The notes: a model not told the origin generated them from the sequence alone. A stretch of DNA of 64,000 nucleotides from Planococcus rifietoensis (GCF_001465795.2 NZ_CP013659.2:948501-1012500); one strand, 5' to 3'; positions 1-13,118 are shown, numbered from the stretch's first letter. Numbers and translations are program-made.

Positions 1-909
1 CCGCGCGAAATGTCCATGCACGAAATCGAAAAGCTGAGCCGTGGCTATGTACGCGCCATTAGCCAGATTGTCGGGCCGAACAAGGACATCCCTGCGCCGG
101 ATGTATTCACAAACTCGCAAATCATGGCCTGGATGTTCGACGAATACAGCAAGATTGACGAATTCAACTCACCAGGATTCATTACAGGTAAGCCGATTGT
201 GCTGGGCGGCTCACAAGGCCGTGACAAAGCAACTGCACAAGGCGTTACGATCGTGATCAATGAAGCAGCGAAAAAACGCGGACTTGACATGAAAGGCGCA
301 CGCGTCGTTATCCAAGGATTCGGCAACGCAGGCAGCTTCTTGGCGAAGTTCCTTCACGATGCAGGAGCCAAAGTCGTTGGTATTTCCGATGCTTACGGTG
401 CACTGCACGACCCAGAAGGTTTGGATATCGATTACCTTCTCGACCGTCGTGACAGCTTCGGTACCGTTACAACGCTTTTCGACAATACCATCACCAATAA
501 AGAATTGTTCGAAATCGACTGTGATATCCTGGTGCCGGCAGCAATCGCCAACCAGATCACAGAAGAAAATGCACACGATATCAAAGCTTCTATCGTAGTC
601 GAAGCTGCAAACGGGCCAACAACGGCTGAAGCAACGAAAATCTTGACAGATCGCGGAATCTTGCTGGTCCCTGATGTGCTTGCGAGTTCAGGCGGTGTTA
701 CGGTTTCTTACTTTGAATGGGTGCAGAATAACCAAGGTTATTACTGGACGCAGGAAGAAGTTGACGAGAAGCTCGAGAAGAAATTGGTGGAAGCTTTTGA
801 GAACGTATACAATGTAGCTACTAACCGCAATATCGACATGCGCCTTGCCGCTTATATGGTTGGTGCAAGAAGAACTGCAGAAGCCTCACGCTTCCGTGGA
901 TGGGTATAA
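1..909 (+). CDS. gudB: NAD-type glutamate dehydrogenase, 3' part (GudB/RocG family)
   Basis: The reading frame is open from the first base of the window, so the 5' part lies outside; 302 C-terminal residues are visible of a family usually about 420 long. The enzyme interconverts glutamate with 2-oxoglutarate plus ammonia in the cytosol. The segment holds the end of the substrate domain (GGSQGRDKATAQGV) and the Rossmann NAD-binding domain with the glycine signature GFGNAGSF. It ends with the usual ARRTAEASRFRGWV-type tail. A terminator follows at once. GudB and RocG cannot be told apart with certainty from this part alone. Confidence 0.93.
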   Translation, partial: PREMSMHEIEKLSRGYVRAISQIVGPNKDIPAPDVFTNSQIMAWMFDEYSKIDEFNSPGFITGKPIVLGGSQGRDKATAQGVTIVINEAAKKRGLDMKGARVVIQGFGNAGSFLAKFLHDAGAKVVGISDAYGALHDPEGLDIDYLLDRRDSFGTVTTLFDNTITNKELFEIDCDILVPAAIANQITEENAHDIKASIVVEAANGPTTAEATKILTDRGILLVPDVLASSGGVTVSYFEWVQNNQGYYWTQEEVDEKLEKKLVEAFENVYNVATNRNIDMRLAAYMVGARRTAEASRFRGWV

Positions 910-914
910 AAAAC

Positions 915-944
915 AACCGCTCGGCTGATGCCGAGCGGTTTTCT
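915..944 (+). terminator. Intrinsic terminator of the glutamate dehydrogenase gene
   Basis: An 11-bp perfect stem (aaccgctcggc with gccgagcggtt), a 4-nt loop and a short T run start 5 nt after the stop codon. Confidence 0.85.
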
Positions 945-957
945 TATGCTCAATGTT

Positions 958-986
958 TTGCTTTTTCAGGATTGAAAATTCATAAT
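958..986 (+). promoter_or_regulatory. Candidate sigma-A promoter of the iron alcohol dehydrogenase gene
   Basis: TTGCTT (958-963), a 17-nt spacer and CATAAT (981-986) lie between the upstream terminator and the ribosome binding site at 1006-1013. This is the only good pair in the gap. Confidence 0.4.
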
Positions 987-1019
987 GAAATCTGAACGTA
1001 TATCGGAGGAGGAGATTAG

Positions 1020-2183
1020 ATGAACGCATTTTCTTTCTATAACCCAGTCAAATTGATTTTTGGCAAAGGGCAATTGGAAGCATTGAAAAACGAAGTGCCG
1101 AATTATGGCAAAAAAGTATTGGTTGTATACGGCGGAGGCAGCATCAAGAAAAACGGCCTTTACGACGAAGTTATGGCCACACTAAATGACATGGGCGTTG
1201 AAATCCATGAACTTTCTGGCGTAGAGCCAAACCCGCGCCTTTCAACAGCAAAACGCGGAATTGAAATCTGCAAAAAAGAGAATATCGATATGCTGCTAGC
1301 AGTTGGCGGCGGTTCTGTCATCGATTGCACGAAACTCATTGCAGCAGGAGCTAAGTACGATGGCGATGCATGGGATTTTGTTACACGCAAAGCAACGCCT
1401 GAAGAAGTATTGCCTTTCGGAACAGTCTTGACGTTAGCAGCAACAGGCTCTGAAATGAACGCCGGTTCTGTTATCACGAATGAAGAAACAGAAGAAAAAT
1501 ACGGCTGGGGCAGCCCGTTAACATTCCCTAAATTCTCTATTTTGGACCCAACATACACGAAATCCGTCCCACGCGACCATACAGTATACGGCGTGGTGGA
1601 CATGATGTCGCACATGTTTGAACAGTATTACCACAATGCAACGAATACACCGGTACAGGACCAGATGATCGAGGGCGTGCTGCGTGCAGTGATTGAGACA
1701 GCTCCGAAGCTCATGGAAGACCTTGAAAGCTACGAGCACCGTGAAACGATTCTTTTTGCCGGAACGATGGGTCTTAACAACTTCCTGCAAATGGGCTATA
1801 ACGGAGACTGGGCATCGCATAATATCGAGCATGCGGTCTCTGCGATTTACGACATTCCACATGCAGGCGGCTTGGCCATTCTATTCCCGCAATGGATGCG
1901 CCACAATGTACCAGTCAATCCAGCGCGATTTGCACAGATGGCTACTCGCGTGTTCGGAGTCGACCCGTCAAACAAATCTGAAGAACAAATCGCAAACGAA
2001 GGAATCGACCGTCTCGTTGAATTCTGGACGTCGATTGGGGCTCCAAGCAGCCTGAAAGATTACGACATCGATGATTCCCGTTTCTCGGACATCGTTGACA
2101 AAACATTAGTCTATGGCGAGTTCGGCAATTTCAATAAATTGAACGGGGAAGATGTAGAAAAAATTCTACAAGCTTCGTTGTAA
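1020..2183 (+). CDS. Iron-containing alcohol dehydrogenase (YugJ/YugK-like, butanol dehydrogenase type)
   Basis: This 387-residue protein is a full-length group III (iron-activated) alcohol dehydrogenase; its closest known type is the NAD(P)H-dependent butanol dehydrogenase YugJ/YugK of Bacillus. It carries the cofactor motif [12 protein letters not shown] near residue 100. The metal ligands are visible as D and H in [10 protein letters not shown] in NIEHAVSA and H in [11 protein letters not shown]. The ATG is preceded by a strong ggaggagg at 1006-1013. The gene is monocistronic, with its own promoter and terminator. The natural substrate is unknown; it probably reduces aldehydes to primary alcohols. 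Confidence 0.88.
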   Translation: MNAFSFYNPVKLIFGKGQLEALKNEVPNYGKKVLVVYGGGSIKKNGLYDEVMATLNDMGVEIHELSGVEPNPRLSTAKRGIEICKKENIDMLLAVGGGSVIDCTKLIAAGAKYDGDAWDFVTRKATPEEVLPFGTVLTLAATGSEMNAGSVITNEETEEKYGWGSPLTFPKFSILDPTYTKSVPRDHTVYGVVDMMSHMFEQYYHNATNTPVQDQMIEGVLRAVIETAPKLMEDLESYEHRETILFAGTMGLNNFLQMGYNGDWASHNIEHAVSAIYDIPHAGGLAILFPQWMRHNVPVNPARFAQMATRVFGVDPSNKSEEQIANEGIDRLVEFWTSIGAPSSLKDYDIDDSRFSDIVDKTLVYGEFGNFNKLNGEDVEKILQASL

Positions 2184-2190
2184 TATAGAA

Positions 2191-2227
2191 AAAATCCCGA
2201 TGCCTCTTAGGCATCGGGATTTTTTTT
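2191..2227 (+). terminator. Intrinsic terminator, probably bidirectional
   Basis: The stem aaaatcccgatgcc / ggcatcgggatttt is followed by a T run. It sits between the convergent alcohol dehydrogenase and cation transporter genes and overlaps the last codon of the latter. Confidence 0.85.
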
Positions 2228-3215
2228 ATTCGGGTTTCTTCAATGAGTCGGGGCGCTTGCTTACATGCACCCAGTGTTTTTCACCATCGTCTGCATCGAG
2301 TGAGACGATTACATCATCTACGCTAGGCTGGCTCAAAATAAGTTCAGCCAAACGATTCTGCAACTCGTCCGCTTCTTTGACGGTCAGGTTCGGGTCAACC
2401 TCCACTAAGGTTTCAACGTGAAGGAATTCACCCTCTTTGACTACTTCCAGTTCACGGATGTCTTTGACGGAAGGTCGATCGGAAAGGAGATGTGCAATAT
2501 GGTTAACCATTTGTTCATCCGTTTCTCCAATGACACCACGTGCATTATCCAAGAAGATTTTCGTCACGACGTAGAACATCATCAAGCCGATTGCGATGGA
2601 TGCTGCGCCTTCAATTTGCAGGAATCCGGTATAATGTGCGACCAGGACAGCAATTAGGGCCAGCAAACCACCAGAAGTTGCAACTAGATCTTCTAAGAAA
2701 ACAAGTTTAGTAGCTGGTTTTGCACGGTTTAAATGTGTGAAACTTGTAGTAAGCGGGGCAAGGGCGCCGCCTTTCACACCAGCTTCATGCAGAACTTCTT
2801 TGCCAGCTTTGTATAGTACAAACAATTCAAGTAAAATTGCAATCGATAGGACGACAACGCTAATAATAAAGCCTTCAGCTTCAACCGGGTGCAACATCTG
2901 GTGCCAGCCCTCACGAATGGTTTCATAAGCCATGATTCCCACAATAAGAACGGCTGCAAGCAAAACTAAGTTTAACAGGCGGCCAAAACCATTCGGAAAC
3001 CGTTTGGTTGGAGCTTTTTTCGATAATGCAGAGCCAATGAAAACAAAATATTGGTTTGCCGCGTCACCGATCGAGTGCATTGTTTCTGCGAACATGGCAA
3101 CATTTCCGGTAAAAGTAAAGGCAACGCCTTTCATAATAGCAATAAACGTATTAATAAGTGCTGCATAAAGAGATGGTTTATTTCCTCCCTTTAACAATCC
3201 AAAAAATTCTCCCAA
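2226..3215 (-). CDS. Cation diffusion facilitator family transporter
   Basis: This 329-residue inner-membrane protein has the CDF layout: hydrophobic segments over about residues 17-230 and a C-terminal cytosolic ferredoxin-like domain (from about 235, with HVETLVEVD). The metal motif HSIGD (H47, D51) is in the second helix. The fifth-helix motif reads LEDLVAT, not the HxxxD of CzcD/ZitB, which suggests the SLC30A9-like subgroup. The metal (Zn, Mn or Co) cannot be assigned. The start is TTG: no in-frame ATG occurs before residue 28, and aaggggg lies 7-8 nt upstream. The mgtC-like gene lies just upstream on the same strand with a 13-nt gap, so the two are probably cotranscribed. Confidence 0.87.
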   Translation of the reverse strand: MGEFFGLLKGGNKPSLYAALINTFIAIMKGVAFTFTGNVAMFAETMHSIGDAANQYFVFIGSALSKKAPTKRFPNGFGRLLNLVLLAAVLIVGIMAYETIREGWHQMLHPVEAEGFIISVVVLSIAILLELFVLYKAGKEVLHEAGVKGGALAPLTTSFTHLNRAKPATKLVFLEDLVATSGGLLALIAVLVAHYTGFLQIEGAASIAIGLMMFYVVTKIFLDNARGVIGETDEQMVNHIAHLLSDRPSVKDIRELEVVKEGEFLHVETLVEVDPNLTVKEADELQNRLAELILSQPSVDDVIVSLDADDGEKHWVHVSKRPDSLKKPE

Positions 3216-3228
3216 AAAAATTCCCCCT

Positions 3229-3960
3229 TTAATTAATCATTTCGATATCCACTTGTTTTACGCTACTAATAGAAGAAATCTCCCTATACAGGTCGATGGT
3301 TTCTTTTCCATGTGCGTAAGACATGCGAATCGAAAGTTTGTAATACAAATTTCCATTTTGCTGTTCAGGATGAAGAATCGACAAGTCTTCAATGGTCATA
3401 CCGCTGTGTTTAAGCTCTTCCAACACTTCACTGATAGCTTCCTCTCCAGAAACAAAAATAGTCAGTCTAGCTTCTGTTTGTCTTAAACGCTTAGGGCCAA
3501 AACGAAAAAGGAGGGGAGGTATCACTTCGATGCCAATAAGAACTAGCAAGACAGCGGTCAACGCCTCAATGTAAAAGCCGGCGGCTACGGCAATACCAAT
3601 TCCGCCAGACCCCCAAATCATTGCTGCTGTGGTTAATCCTGAAATGGAATCATTCCCTCGCTTCAATATAACTCCGGCTCCTAGAAACCCGATACCTGAA
3701 ACAATTTGTGCTGCAAGTCGTAGCGGATCCATTGTGATGTTTACACCTTCATTGCTGCTCGACTCTGCAATATAAGCAGATTCAATTGAAATAATAGTCA
3801 ACAGGCAGCTAAATGTGGCAATGACCATACTTGTCTTCAAACCGACAGGCTTCCTTTTTAATTCCCTTTCCAACCCTATAACTAAACTTAAAACGGCGGC
3901 AATCGTTAATTTCATAAATGTCTCGAATGAAGAGATTTCGAGAGCGCTGAAAAATTCCAA
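3229..3960 (-). CDS. MgtC/SapB family membrane protein
   Basis: The protein has an N-terminal MgtC domain of about five hydrophobic helices, including VIGLERELKRKPVGLKT and IVSGIGFLGAGVILK, which are family signatures. A C-terminal ACT-like domain of about 80 residues follows. MgtC proteins affect magnesium homeostasis and, in pathogens, regulate ATP synthase; the role here is unknown. I place the start at TTG 3958-3960 (243 aa) because ggagg lies 8 nt upstream. An in-frame ATG at 3973-3975 would add five residues but has no clear ribosome binding site. The gene precedes the CDF transporter, so this could be a divalent-cation operon. Confidence 0.85.
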   Translation of the reverse strand: MEFFSALEISSFETFMKLTIAAVLSLVIGLERELKRKPVGLKTSMVIATFSCLLTIISIESAYIAESSSNEGVNITMDPLRLAAQIVSGIGFLGAGVILKRGNDSISGLTTAAMIWGSGGIGIAVAAGFYIEALTAVLLVLIGIEVIPPLLFRFGPKRLRQTEARLTIFVSGEEAISEVLEELKHSGMTIEDLSILHPEQQNGNLYYKLSIRMSYAHGKETIDLYREISSISSVKQVDIEMIN

Positions 3961-4054
3961 GATCACAACCTCCATTCACTTTGCGGTTGAATGTGGAGCC
4001 GGCAAATGGCAAACTGAAAAGTGATGTTAAAATCTAATGCAGTAGAGGTGCCGA

Positions 4055-4957
4055 ATGGAAAAACCTACGATTCATCCTTATATACCCATTTTGATTGGAG
4101 TTATCTCAGTAGCGATGTCTGCAATCTTTGTAAAAATGACAACAGCTGATGCAGGTGTCACTGCCTTTTACCGAATGTTATTCTCTATTCTATTAATGTC
4201 TCCTGTATTCCTCTATAGCTATCTGCCTGAAATAAAGAAACTAAATAGAAGAGACTGGGTATTTTCAGCAATCGCTGGCATCTTCTTGGCTTTTCATTTT
4301 ATTCTTTGGTTCGAATCACTTAATTATACTTCTGTAGCGAGTTCTACAGTTCTCGTAACATTGCAGCCCCTTTTTGCATTTGCCGGCACATATTTTTTCT
4401 TTAAGGAGCGCCTCTCTGCAAAAACCTTAATATCTGGGATAGTTGCAATTACGGGGAGTGTCGTAATTGCTTATGGAGACTTTCAGGTAAGTGGAAGTGC
4501 TTTATTTGGCGACATATTGGCGCTCATTGCTTGTGCATTGATTACTGCATATTTATTATTCGGCCAAGATGTAAGGAAACGATTATCTTTAGTAACATAT
4601 ACATTTATTGTCTATGGTTTTAGTACAGTAACGCTATTTTTCTATATTATTGCTAAGGGAGAGTCATTTGGTCCTTATCCTAAAGAAGAGTGGATGTGGT
4701 TTCTTCTATTAGCTCTTATCCCTAATCTTCTTGGACATACTTTGTTTAATTGGGCAGTGAAGTGGGTGAGTACAAACGTCATTTCCATTGCTATTTTGTT
4801 TGAGCCTGTTGGCGCAGCGATCTTGGCGTATTTTATACTTGGAGAAATGGTTAGTAAATCACAAATTGCTGGTGGGAGCATCGTAATTGCAGGGTTATTA
4901 TTTTTCGTTACTGATTATAAAAGAATTAGAAAAATCTTTTTTCGAAAAAGCTCTTGA
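4055..4957 (+). CDS. EamA/DMT-superfamily permease
   Basis: This 300-residue protein has about ten hydrophobic helices formed by two EamA repeats (roughly residues 10-140 and 150-292). FHFILWFESLNYTSVASS and the later VKWVSTNVISIAILFEPV are the conserved helix 3-4 and 8-9 regions. DMT permeases export metabolites such as amino acids; the substrate here is unknown. The start ATG follows gaggtg at 4045-4050. Codons are clearly AT-richer than in most of the window (many tta, att and ata), possibly a sign of transfer. The gene ends just before the rRNA promoter. Confidence 0.87.
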   Translation: MEKPTIHPYIPILIGVISVAMSAIFVKMTTADAGVTAFYRMLFSILLMSPVFLYSYLPEIKKLNRRDWVFSAIAGIFLAFHFILWFESLNYTSVASSTVLVTLQPLFAFAGTYFFFKERLSAKTLISGIVAITGSVVIAYGDFQVSGSALFGDILALIACALITAYLLFGQDVRKRLSLVTYTFIVYGFSTVTLFFYIIAKGESFGPYPKEEWMWFLLLALIPNLLGHTLFNWAVKWVSTNVISIAILFEPVGAAILAYFILGEMVSKSQIAGGSIVIAGLLFFVTDYKRIRKIFFRKSS

Positions 4958-5028
4958 TTTTTCTTAACAGGCGGTTTATAGTTGTAAATGTCCTCGAAAC
5001 AAGCCGGTAAAAATATTTCGAAATAGTA

Positions 5029-5057
5029 TTGACATCGGGTTTTAAAAAGGATATAGT
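5029..5057 (+). promoter_or_regulatory. rRNA operon sigma-A promoter
   Basis: A perfect TTGACA (5029-5034), a 17-nt spacer and TATAGT (5052-5057) lie about 180 bp before the 16S gene. The segment upstream is AT-rich. Confidence 0.8.
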
Positions 5058-5235
5058 AATCAAGTCGCCAAAACAAGGCGCACAACATGAACCTTGAAAA
5101 CTGAACAGCAAAACGTCAACAATACAGCCGCGAGTGATCGCGGCAAACTTACTGATCAGCTTCGGCAGATCAAGCGAATCGCGCGTCTTTTAGACGGCGA
5201 TACGCCAGCAACTATTGAGCAATCAATACTACTCT
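5058..5235 (+). other. 16S leader with 5' arm of the 16S RNase III processing stem
   Basis: Bases 5091-5120 are almost perfectly complementary to 6823-6851 downstream of 16S: about 29 pairs with one bulged base and one mismatch. This is the stem that loops out 16S for RNase III cleavage. The leader also holds small hairpins, for example ccgcg/cgcgg at 5128-5143. No gene is present. Confidence 0.8.
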
Positions 5236-9906
<4,671 letters not shown>

Positions 9907-10045
9907 AACAAACTGAAACGCAAGTTTCCCCAATGTCGATTTATCCAGTTTTGAAAGAACAAGAATTTTTGCCTTCTGGCAAAAAAAGACTTGTAAAACT
10001 CACCAGAGTTGGTATAATAAAACTTGTCTTTCAAAAACCTTATAG
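9907..10045 (+). other. 23S-5S spacer: 3' arm of the 23S processing stem plus an internal promoter
   Basis: Bases 9931-9963 are complementary to 6878-6910 over about 33 nt, forming the 23S RNase III stem. A second small hairpin (tttttgcc/ggcaaaaa, about 9966-9985) follows, then the promoter-like sequence listed separately. Confidence 0.75.
9991..10018 (+). promoter_or_regulatory. Candidate internal sigma-A promoter for 5S rRNA and the tRNA array
   Basis: TTGTAA (9991-9996), a 16-nt spacer and a perfect TATAAT (10013-10018) lie about 28 bp before the mature 5S. If active, it would transcribe 5S and 20 tRNAs independently of the upstream rRNA promoter. Confidence 0.5.
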
Positions 10046-10161
<116 letters not shown>

Positions 10162-10169
10162 ATACATAC

Positions 10170-10245
10170 GGAGGATTAGCTCAGCTGGGAGAGCATCTGC
10201 CTTACAAGCAGAGGGTCGGCGGTTCGATCCCGTCATCCTCCACCA
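10170..10245 (+). tRNA. tRNA-Val(TAC)
   Basis: The acceptor pair is GGAGGAT/ATCCTCC and the loop cttacaa gives anticodon TAC. CCA is encoded. First gene of the 20-tRNA array, 8 nt after 5S. Confidence 0.96.
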
Positions 10246-10257
10246 TTTTTTCTCCAT

Positions 10258-10333
<76 letters not shown>

Positions 10334-10342
10334 CTCATGTTT

Positions 10343-10418
10343 GAGCCATTAGCTCAGTTGGTAGAGCATCTGACTTTTAATCAGAGGGTCGAAGGTTCGA
10401 ATCCTTCATGGCTCACCA
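10343..10418 (+). tRNA. tRNA-Lys(TTT)
   Basis: The acceptor GAGCCAT pairs with ATGGCTC and the loop cttttaa gives TTT. CCA is encoded. Its wobble uridine is a likely target of the MnmL/MnmM pathway encoded at 33836-35346. Confidence 0.96.
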
Positions 10419-10439
10419 TTTTAATTTCATAATTGCCAC

Positions 10440-10524
10440 GCGGGTGTGGCGGAACTGGCAGACGCACTAGACTTAGGATCTAGCGCCTTCGGGCGTGGGG
10501 GTTCGACTCCCTTCACCCGCACCA
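10440..10524 (+). tRNA. tRNA-Leu(TAG)
   Basis: A class II tRNA with a long variable arm (cgccttcgggcg); the loop cttagga gives TAG. CCA is encoded. Confidence 0.95.
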
Positions 10525-10525
10525 A

Positions 10526-10600
10526 GCGGAAGTAGTTCAGTGGTAGAACGCCACCTTGCCAAGGTGGAGGTCGCGGGTTCGACCCCCGTCTTCCGCTCCA
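10526..10600 (+). tRNA. tRNA-Gly(GCC)
   Basis: The acceptor GCGGAAG pairs with CTTCCGC, the discriminator is T and CCA is encoded. The loop ttgccaa gives GCC. Confidence 0.96.
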
Positions 10601-10623
10601 ATTTTTTATCTGTCCAATGCCCC

Positions 10624-10712
10624 GCCGGGGTGGCGGAACTGGCAGACGCACAGGACTTAAAATCCTGCGGTAGGTGACTACCGTACCGGTTCGATTCCGG
10701 TCCTCGGCACCA
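10624..10712 (+). tRNA. tRNA-Leu(TAA)
   Basis: A class II tRNA; GCCGGGG pairs with CCTCGGC (one G-U), the variable arm is long and the loop cttaaaa gives TAA. CCA is encoded. Confidence 0.95.
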
Positions 10713-10737
10713 ACTGTTTTATAAAATTTTATATTAT

Positions 10738-10814
10738 GCGCCCGTAGCTCAATTGGATAGAGTACTTGACTACGAATCAAGCGGTTAGAGGTTCGAGTCC
10801 TCTCGGGCGCGCCA
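10738..10814 (+). tRNA. tRNA-Arg(ACG)
   Basis: GCGCCCG pairs with CGGGCGC, the discriminator is G and CCA is encoded. The loop ctacgaa gives ACG, presumably deaminated to ICG. Confidence 0.96.
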
Positions 10815-10839
10815 TATTTTTGTCATCATCCTATTTAGT

Positions 10840-10916
10840 CGGGAAGTAGCTCAGCTTGGTAGAGCACTTGGTTTGGGACCAAGGGGTCGCAGGTTCGAAT
10901 CCTGTCTTCCCGACCA
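10840..10916 (+). tRNA. tRNA-Pro(TGG)
   Basis: CGGGAAG pairs with CTTCCCG and the loop tttggga gives TGG. CCA is encoded. Confidence 0.96.
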
Positions 10917-10922
10917 CTTTAT

Positions 10923-10998
10923 GGGGCCTTAGCTCAGCTGGGAGAGCGCCTGCCTTGCACGCAGGAGGTCAGCGGTTCGATCCCGCTAGGCTCCACCA
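10923..10998 (+). tRNA. tRNA-Ala(TGC)
   Basis: GGGGCCT pairs with AGGCTCC, including the G3-T70 pair that identifies alanine tRNAs. The loop cttgcac gives TGC. CCA is encoded. Confidence 0.96.
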
Positions 10999-11019
10999 AC
11001 TATACTATTTAAAGATCCT

Positions 11020-11093
11020 GGCGGCGTAGCTCAGCTGGCTAGAGCGTACGGTTCATACCCGTAAGGTCGGGGGTTCGATCCCCTCTGCCGCCA
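11020..11093 (+). tRNA. tRNA-Met(CAT), probable elongator
   Basis: GGCGGCG pairs with TGCCGCC and the loop ttcatac gives CAT. The body closely resembles the Bacillus elongator Met tRNA. No CCA is encoded: the discriminator A is followed by CT and a T run, so CCA must be added after transcription. Confidence 0.9.
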
Positions 11094-11101
11094 CTTTTTT
11101 A

Positions 11102-11178
11102 GGACCTTTAGCTCAGTTGGTTAGAGCAGACGGCTCATAACCGTCCGGTCGCAGGTTCGAGTCCTGCAAGGTCCACCA
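11102..11178 (+). tRNA. tRNA with CAT anticodon, probable tRNA-Ile2 (lysidine type)
   Basis: GGACCTT pairs with AAGGTCC, the loop ctcataa gives CAT and CCA is encoded. The array position (Met-Ile2-Ser-fMet) and the body match the B. subtilis tRNA whose C34 is changed to lysidine by TilS to read AUA. Sequence alone cannot exclude elongator Met. Confidence 0.85.
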
Positions 11179-11193
11179 TTCAATGTTTATCAC

Positions 11194-11286
11194 GGAGGAA
11201 TACCCAAGTTTGGCTGAAGGGATCGGTCTTGAAAACCGACAGGGGAGTCAAATCCCGCGGGGGTTCGAATCCCTCTTCCTCCTCCA
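11194..11286 (+). tRNA. tRNA-Ser(TGA) with an unusual T discriminator
   Basis: A class II tRNA; GGAGGAA pairs with TTCCTCC and the loop cttgaaa gives TGA. The base before the encoded CCA is T, whereas bacterial serine tRNAs, including tRNA-Ser(GCT) in this array, normally have G73. Confidence 0.94.
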
Positions 11287-11327
11287 TTTTTAAAAAATGA
11301 GTGGACAATCTTATTAAATATTATTAT

Positions 11328-11405
<78 letters not shown>

Positions 11406-11407
11406 AT

Positions 11408-11483
11408 GGTCCCGTGGTGTAGCGGTTAACATGCCTGCCTGTCACGCAGGAGATCGCCGGTTCGATCCCGGTCGGGACCGCCA
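11408..11483 (+). tRNA. tRNA-Asp(GTC)
   Basis: GGTCCCG pairs with CGGGACC, the discriminator is G and the loop ctgtcac gives GTC. CCA is encoded. Confidence 0.96.
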
Positions 11484-11498
11484 TTTTTATAAATATGT

Positions 11499-11574
11499 GG
11501 GTCAGTAGCTCAGTCGGTAGAGCATTAGATTGAAGCTCTAAGTGTCGGCGGTTCGATTCCGTCCTGACCCACCA
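11499..11574 (+). tRNA. tRNA-Phe(GAA)
   Basis: GGGTCAG pairs with CTGACCC and the loop ttgaagc gives GAA. CCA is encoded. In B. subtilis trnB the next gene is tRNA-His; here the next one is Gly. Confidence 0.96.
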
Positions 11575-11578
11575 TATT

Positions 11579-11652
11579 GCGGGTGTAGTTTAGTGGTAAA
11601 ACCTCAGCCTTCCAAGCTGATGATGAGGGTTCGATTCCCTTCACCCGCTCCA
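11579..11652 (+). tRNA. tRNA-Gly(TCC)
   Basis: GCGGGTG pairs with CACCCGC, the discriminator is T and the loop cttccaa gives TCC. CCA is encoded. Confidence 0.96.
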
Positions 11653-11657
11653 ATAAT

Positions 11658-11734
<77 letters not shown>

Positions 11735-11738
11735 TTGT

Positions 11739-11813
11739 TCCGAAGTAGCTCAGTGGTAGAGCACCGCACTGTTAATGCGATGGTCGTAGGTTCGAGTCCT
11801 ACCTTCGGAGCCA
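11739..11813 (+). tRNA. tRNA-Asn(GTT)
   Basis: TCCGAAG pairs with CTTCGGA, the discriminator is G and the loop ctgttaa gives GTT. CCA is encoded. Confidence 0.96.
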
Positions 11814-11817
11814 TACT

Positions 11818-11909
11818 GGGGAAGTACTCAAGTGGCTGAAGAGGCGCCCCTGCTAAGGGTGTAGGTCGGTAACACCGGCGCGAGGGTTCAAATCCCTCCT
11901 TCTCCGCCA
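11818..11909 (+). tRNA. tRNA-Ser(GCT)
   Basis: A class II tRNA; GGGGAAG pairs with CTTCTCC (one G-T), G73 is present and the loop ctgctaa gives GCT. CCA is encoded. Confidence 0.95.
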
Positions 11910-11915
11910 GTATTA

Positions 11916-11987
11916 GGCCCCTTGGTCAAGCGGTTAAGACACCGCCCTTTCACGGCGGTAACACGGGTTCGAATCCCGTAGGGGTCA
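11916..11987 (+). tRNA. tRNA-Glu(TTC)
   Basis: GGCCCCT pairs with AGGGGTC and the loop ctttcac gives TTC. No CCA is encoded after discriminator A87. Last gene of the array; its U34 is a probable MnmL/MnmM target. Confidence 0.94.
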
Positions 11988-11991
11988 TATT

Positions 11992-12027
11992 AAAAGCGTC
12001 ATGCATTCATATGCATGACGCTTTTTT
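11992..12027 (+). terminator. Terminator of the rRNA-tRNA operon
   Basis: A 15-bp perfect stem (aaaagcgtcatgcat / atgcatgacgctttt) and a T run follow tRNA-Glu. The 3' end of the convergent permease gene lies inside the stem, so the hairpin is partly coding. Confidence 0.9.
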
Positions 12028-12979
12028 CATTTTCTGAATTTTGTTCATTGTGTGAAGCGAAACTATGTATTCCCATTCCTAGTATTACCATGATTAAGCC
12101 AATTAATGCGATTGGTGAAGGAAATACGATGCTCAATAGAAAAAATTCACCTATTAATGCAAATATGACTTCCATAGATTGTGTTGCTTCAACAGCAGCA
12201 AGTTTTGACATGTTGTTTCTGACCATATCGGTCGCCATAAAGAATAGAACAGTCGCTACCACTCCGGAACTGATGGCAACTATCAAAGACTGATAAATTT
12301 GAGAGTTAGAAGGCAACCCAGTTGTCGAGAAACCATAAATGGAGAGAACGAACCAAAGCGGGAGACTGGAAATCGTCATCCCAAGCACGCGTTGATATGC
12401 GTCTAGACGACCTTCGCAAACCTGCATCATTTTACGGTTCCCAAGGGGATAGGCAAAAGCTGCTATCAAAACCGGTATTAATCCGAGAAGCAATGTGGGA
12501 ACAGTAACATCGGTTAAGTGGTCAAGTTGAAGAAGGGCTATTCCAGCTAAGATAATGGTTGAGAACAATAAGCCTTTAATAGGTATACGTTGCCTTTGTA
12601 TTACGGTTTGCCCAGATATGTGAATTTTAACTAAGAAAAGAGGAGCCAGTAAAGTTCCAGCGATGATTGTAAATTGCCAAGTTCCGGCTATTAACCATCC
12701 CGGAGAATAGGCTGCTGCAAAACATAGGGGAGCATAAAAAAGGCCAAATCCAACGAAGCTCCACAACAGCCATTTTACTTTACGGTTTCTCATTTCCTGA
12801 AGTAGGGGGCGCAAATTGCCCCTAATAATTACAATTAATAAGAGGAAAGGGATCATAAATAGATAACGCAGGGACGCGCTCCATACCCAATGGCCTCCTT
12901 GCGCTTCCATTAAAGCATTAACAACAAAGGTGACTGCAAAAAACATTGCTCCGGCAAGTCCTAATATAATTGGTTTCAT
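11999..12979 (-). CDS. Multidrug-resistance/DMT-type efflux permease
   Basis: This 326-residue protein has about ten hydrophobic helices in two halves and resembles the EmrE-like DMT family (multidrug resistance efflux transporter domain). No substrate can be named. The start is ATG 12977-12979 (MKPIILGLAG), preceded by aaggggtt; the frame continues upstream but without a ribosome binding site. The last codons (MHMNA, stop) form one arm of the tRNA-operon terminator. Codon use is AT-richer than in the men genes that follow. With the permease at 4055-4957, DMT-fold genes flank both sides of the rRNA locus. Confidence 0.83.
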   Translation of the reverse strand: MKPIILGLAGAMFFAVTFVVNALMEAQGGHWVWSASLRYLFMIPFLLLIVIIRGNLRPLLQEMRNRKVKWLLWSFVGFGLFYAPLCFAAAYSPGWLIAGTWQFTIIAGTLLAPLFLVKIHISGQTVIQRQRIPIKGLLFSTIILAGIALLQLDHLTDVTVPTLLLGLIPVLIAAFAYPLGNRKMMQVCEGRLDAYQRVLGMTISSLPLWFVLSIYGFSTTGLPSNSQIYQSLIVAISSGVVATVLFFMATDMVRNNMSKLAAVEATQSMEVIFALIGEFFLLSIVFPSPIALIGLIMVILGMGIHSFASHNEQNSENEKSVMHMNA

Positions 12980-13078
12980 AAGAAAACCCCTTTTGTATAT
13001 ATTAGATACAATATATCGCACTGGCGGCGTTTTCACCACTGTTATTATATGAGAAATTTCTCTGTGATTATTACTAAA

Positions 13079-13113
13079 ATAAAAAGCTGACGGCCTCGTG
13101 GCCATCAGCTTTT
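13079..13113 (-). terminator. Terminator of menA
   Basis: Read on the minus strand, the stem aaaagctgatggcc / ggccgtcagctttt (one G-T pair) is followed by a T-rich run just after the menA stop. Confidence 0.8.
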
Positions 13114-13118
13114 AGGTA

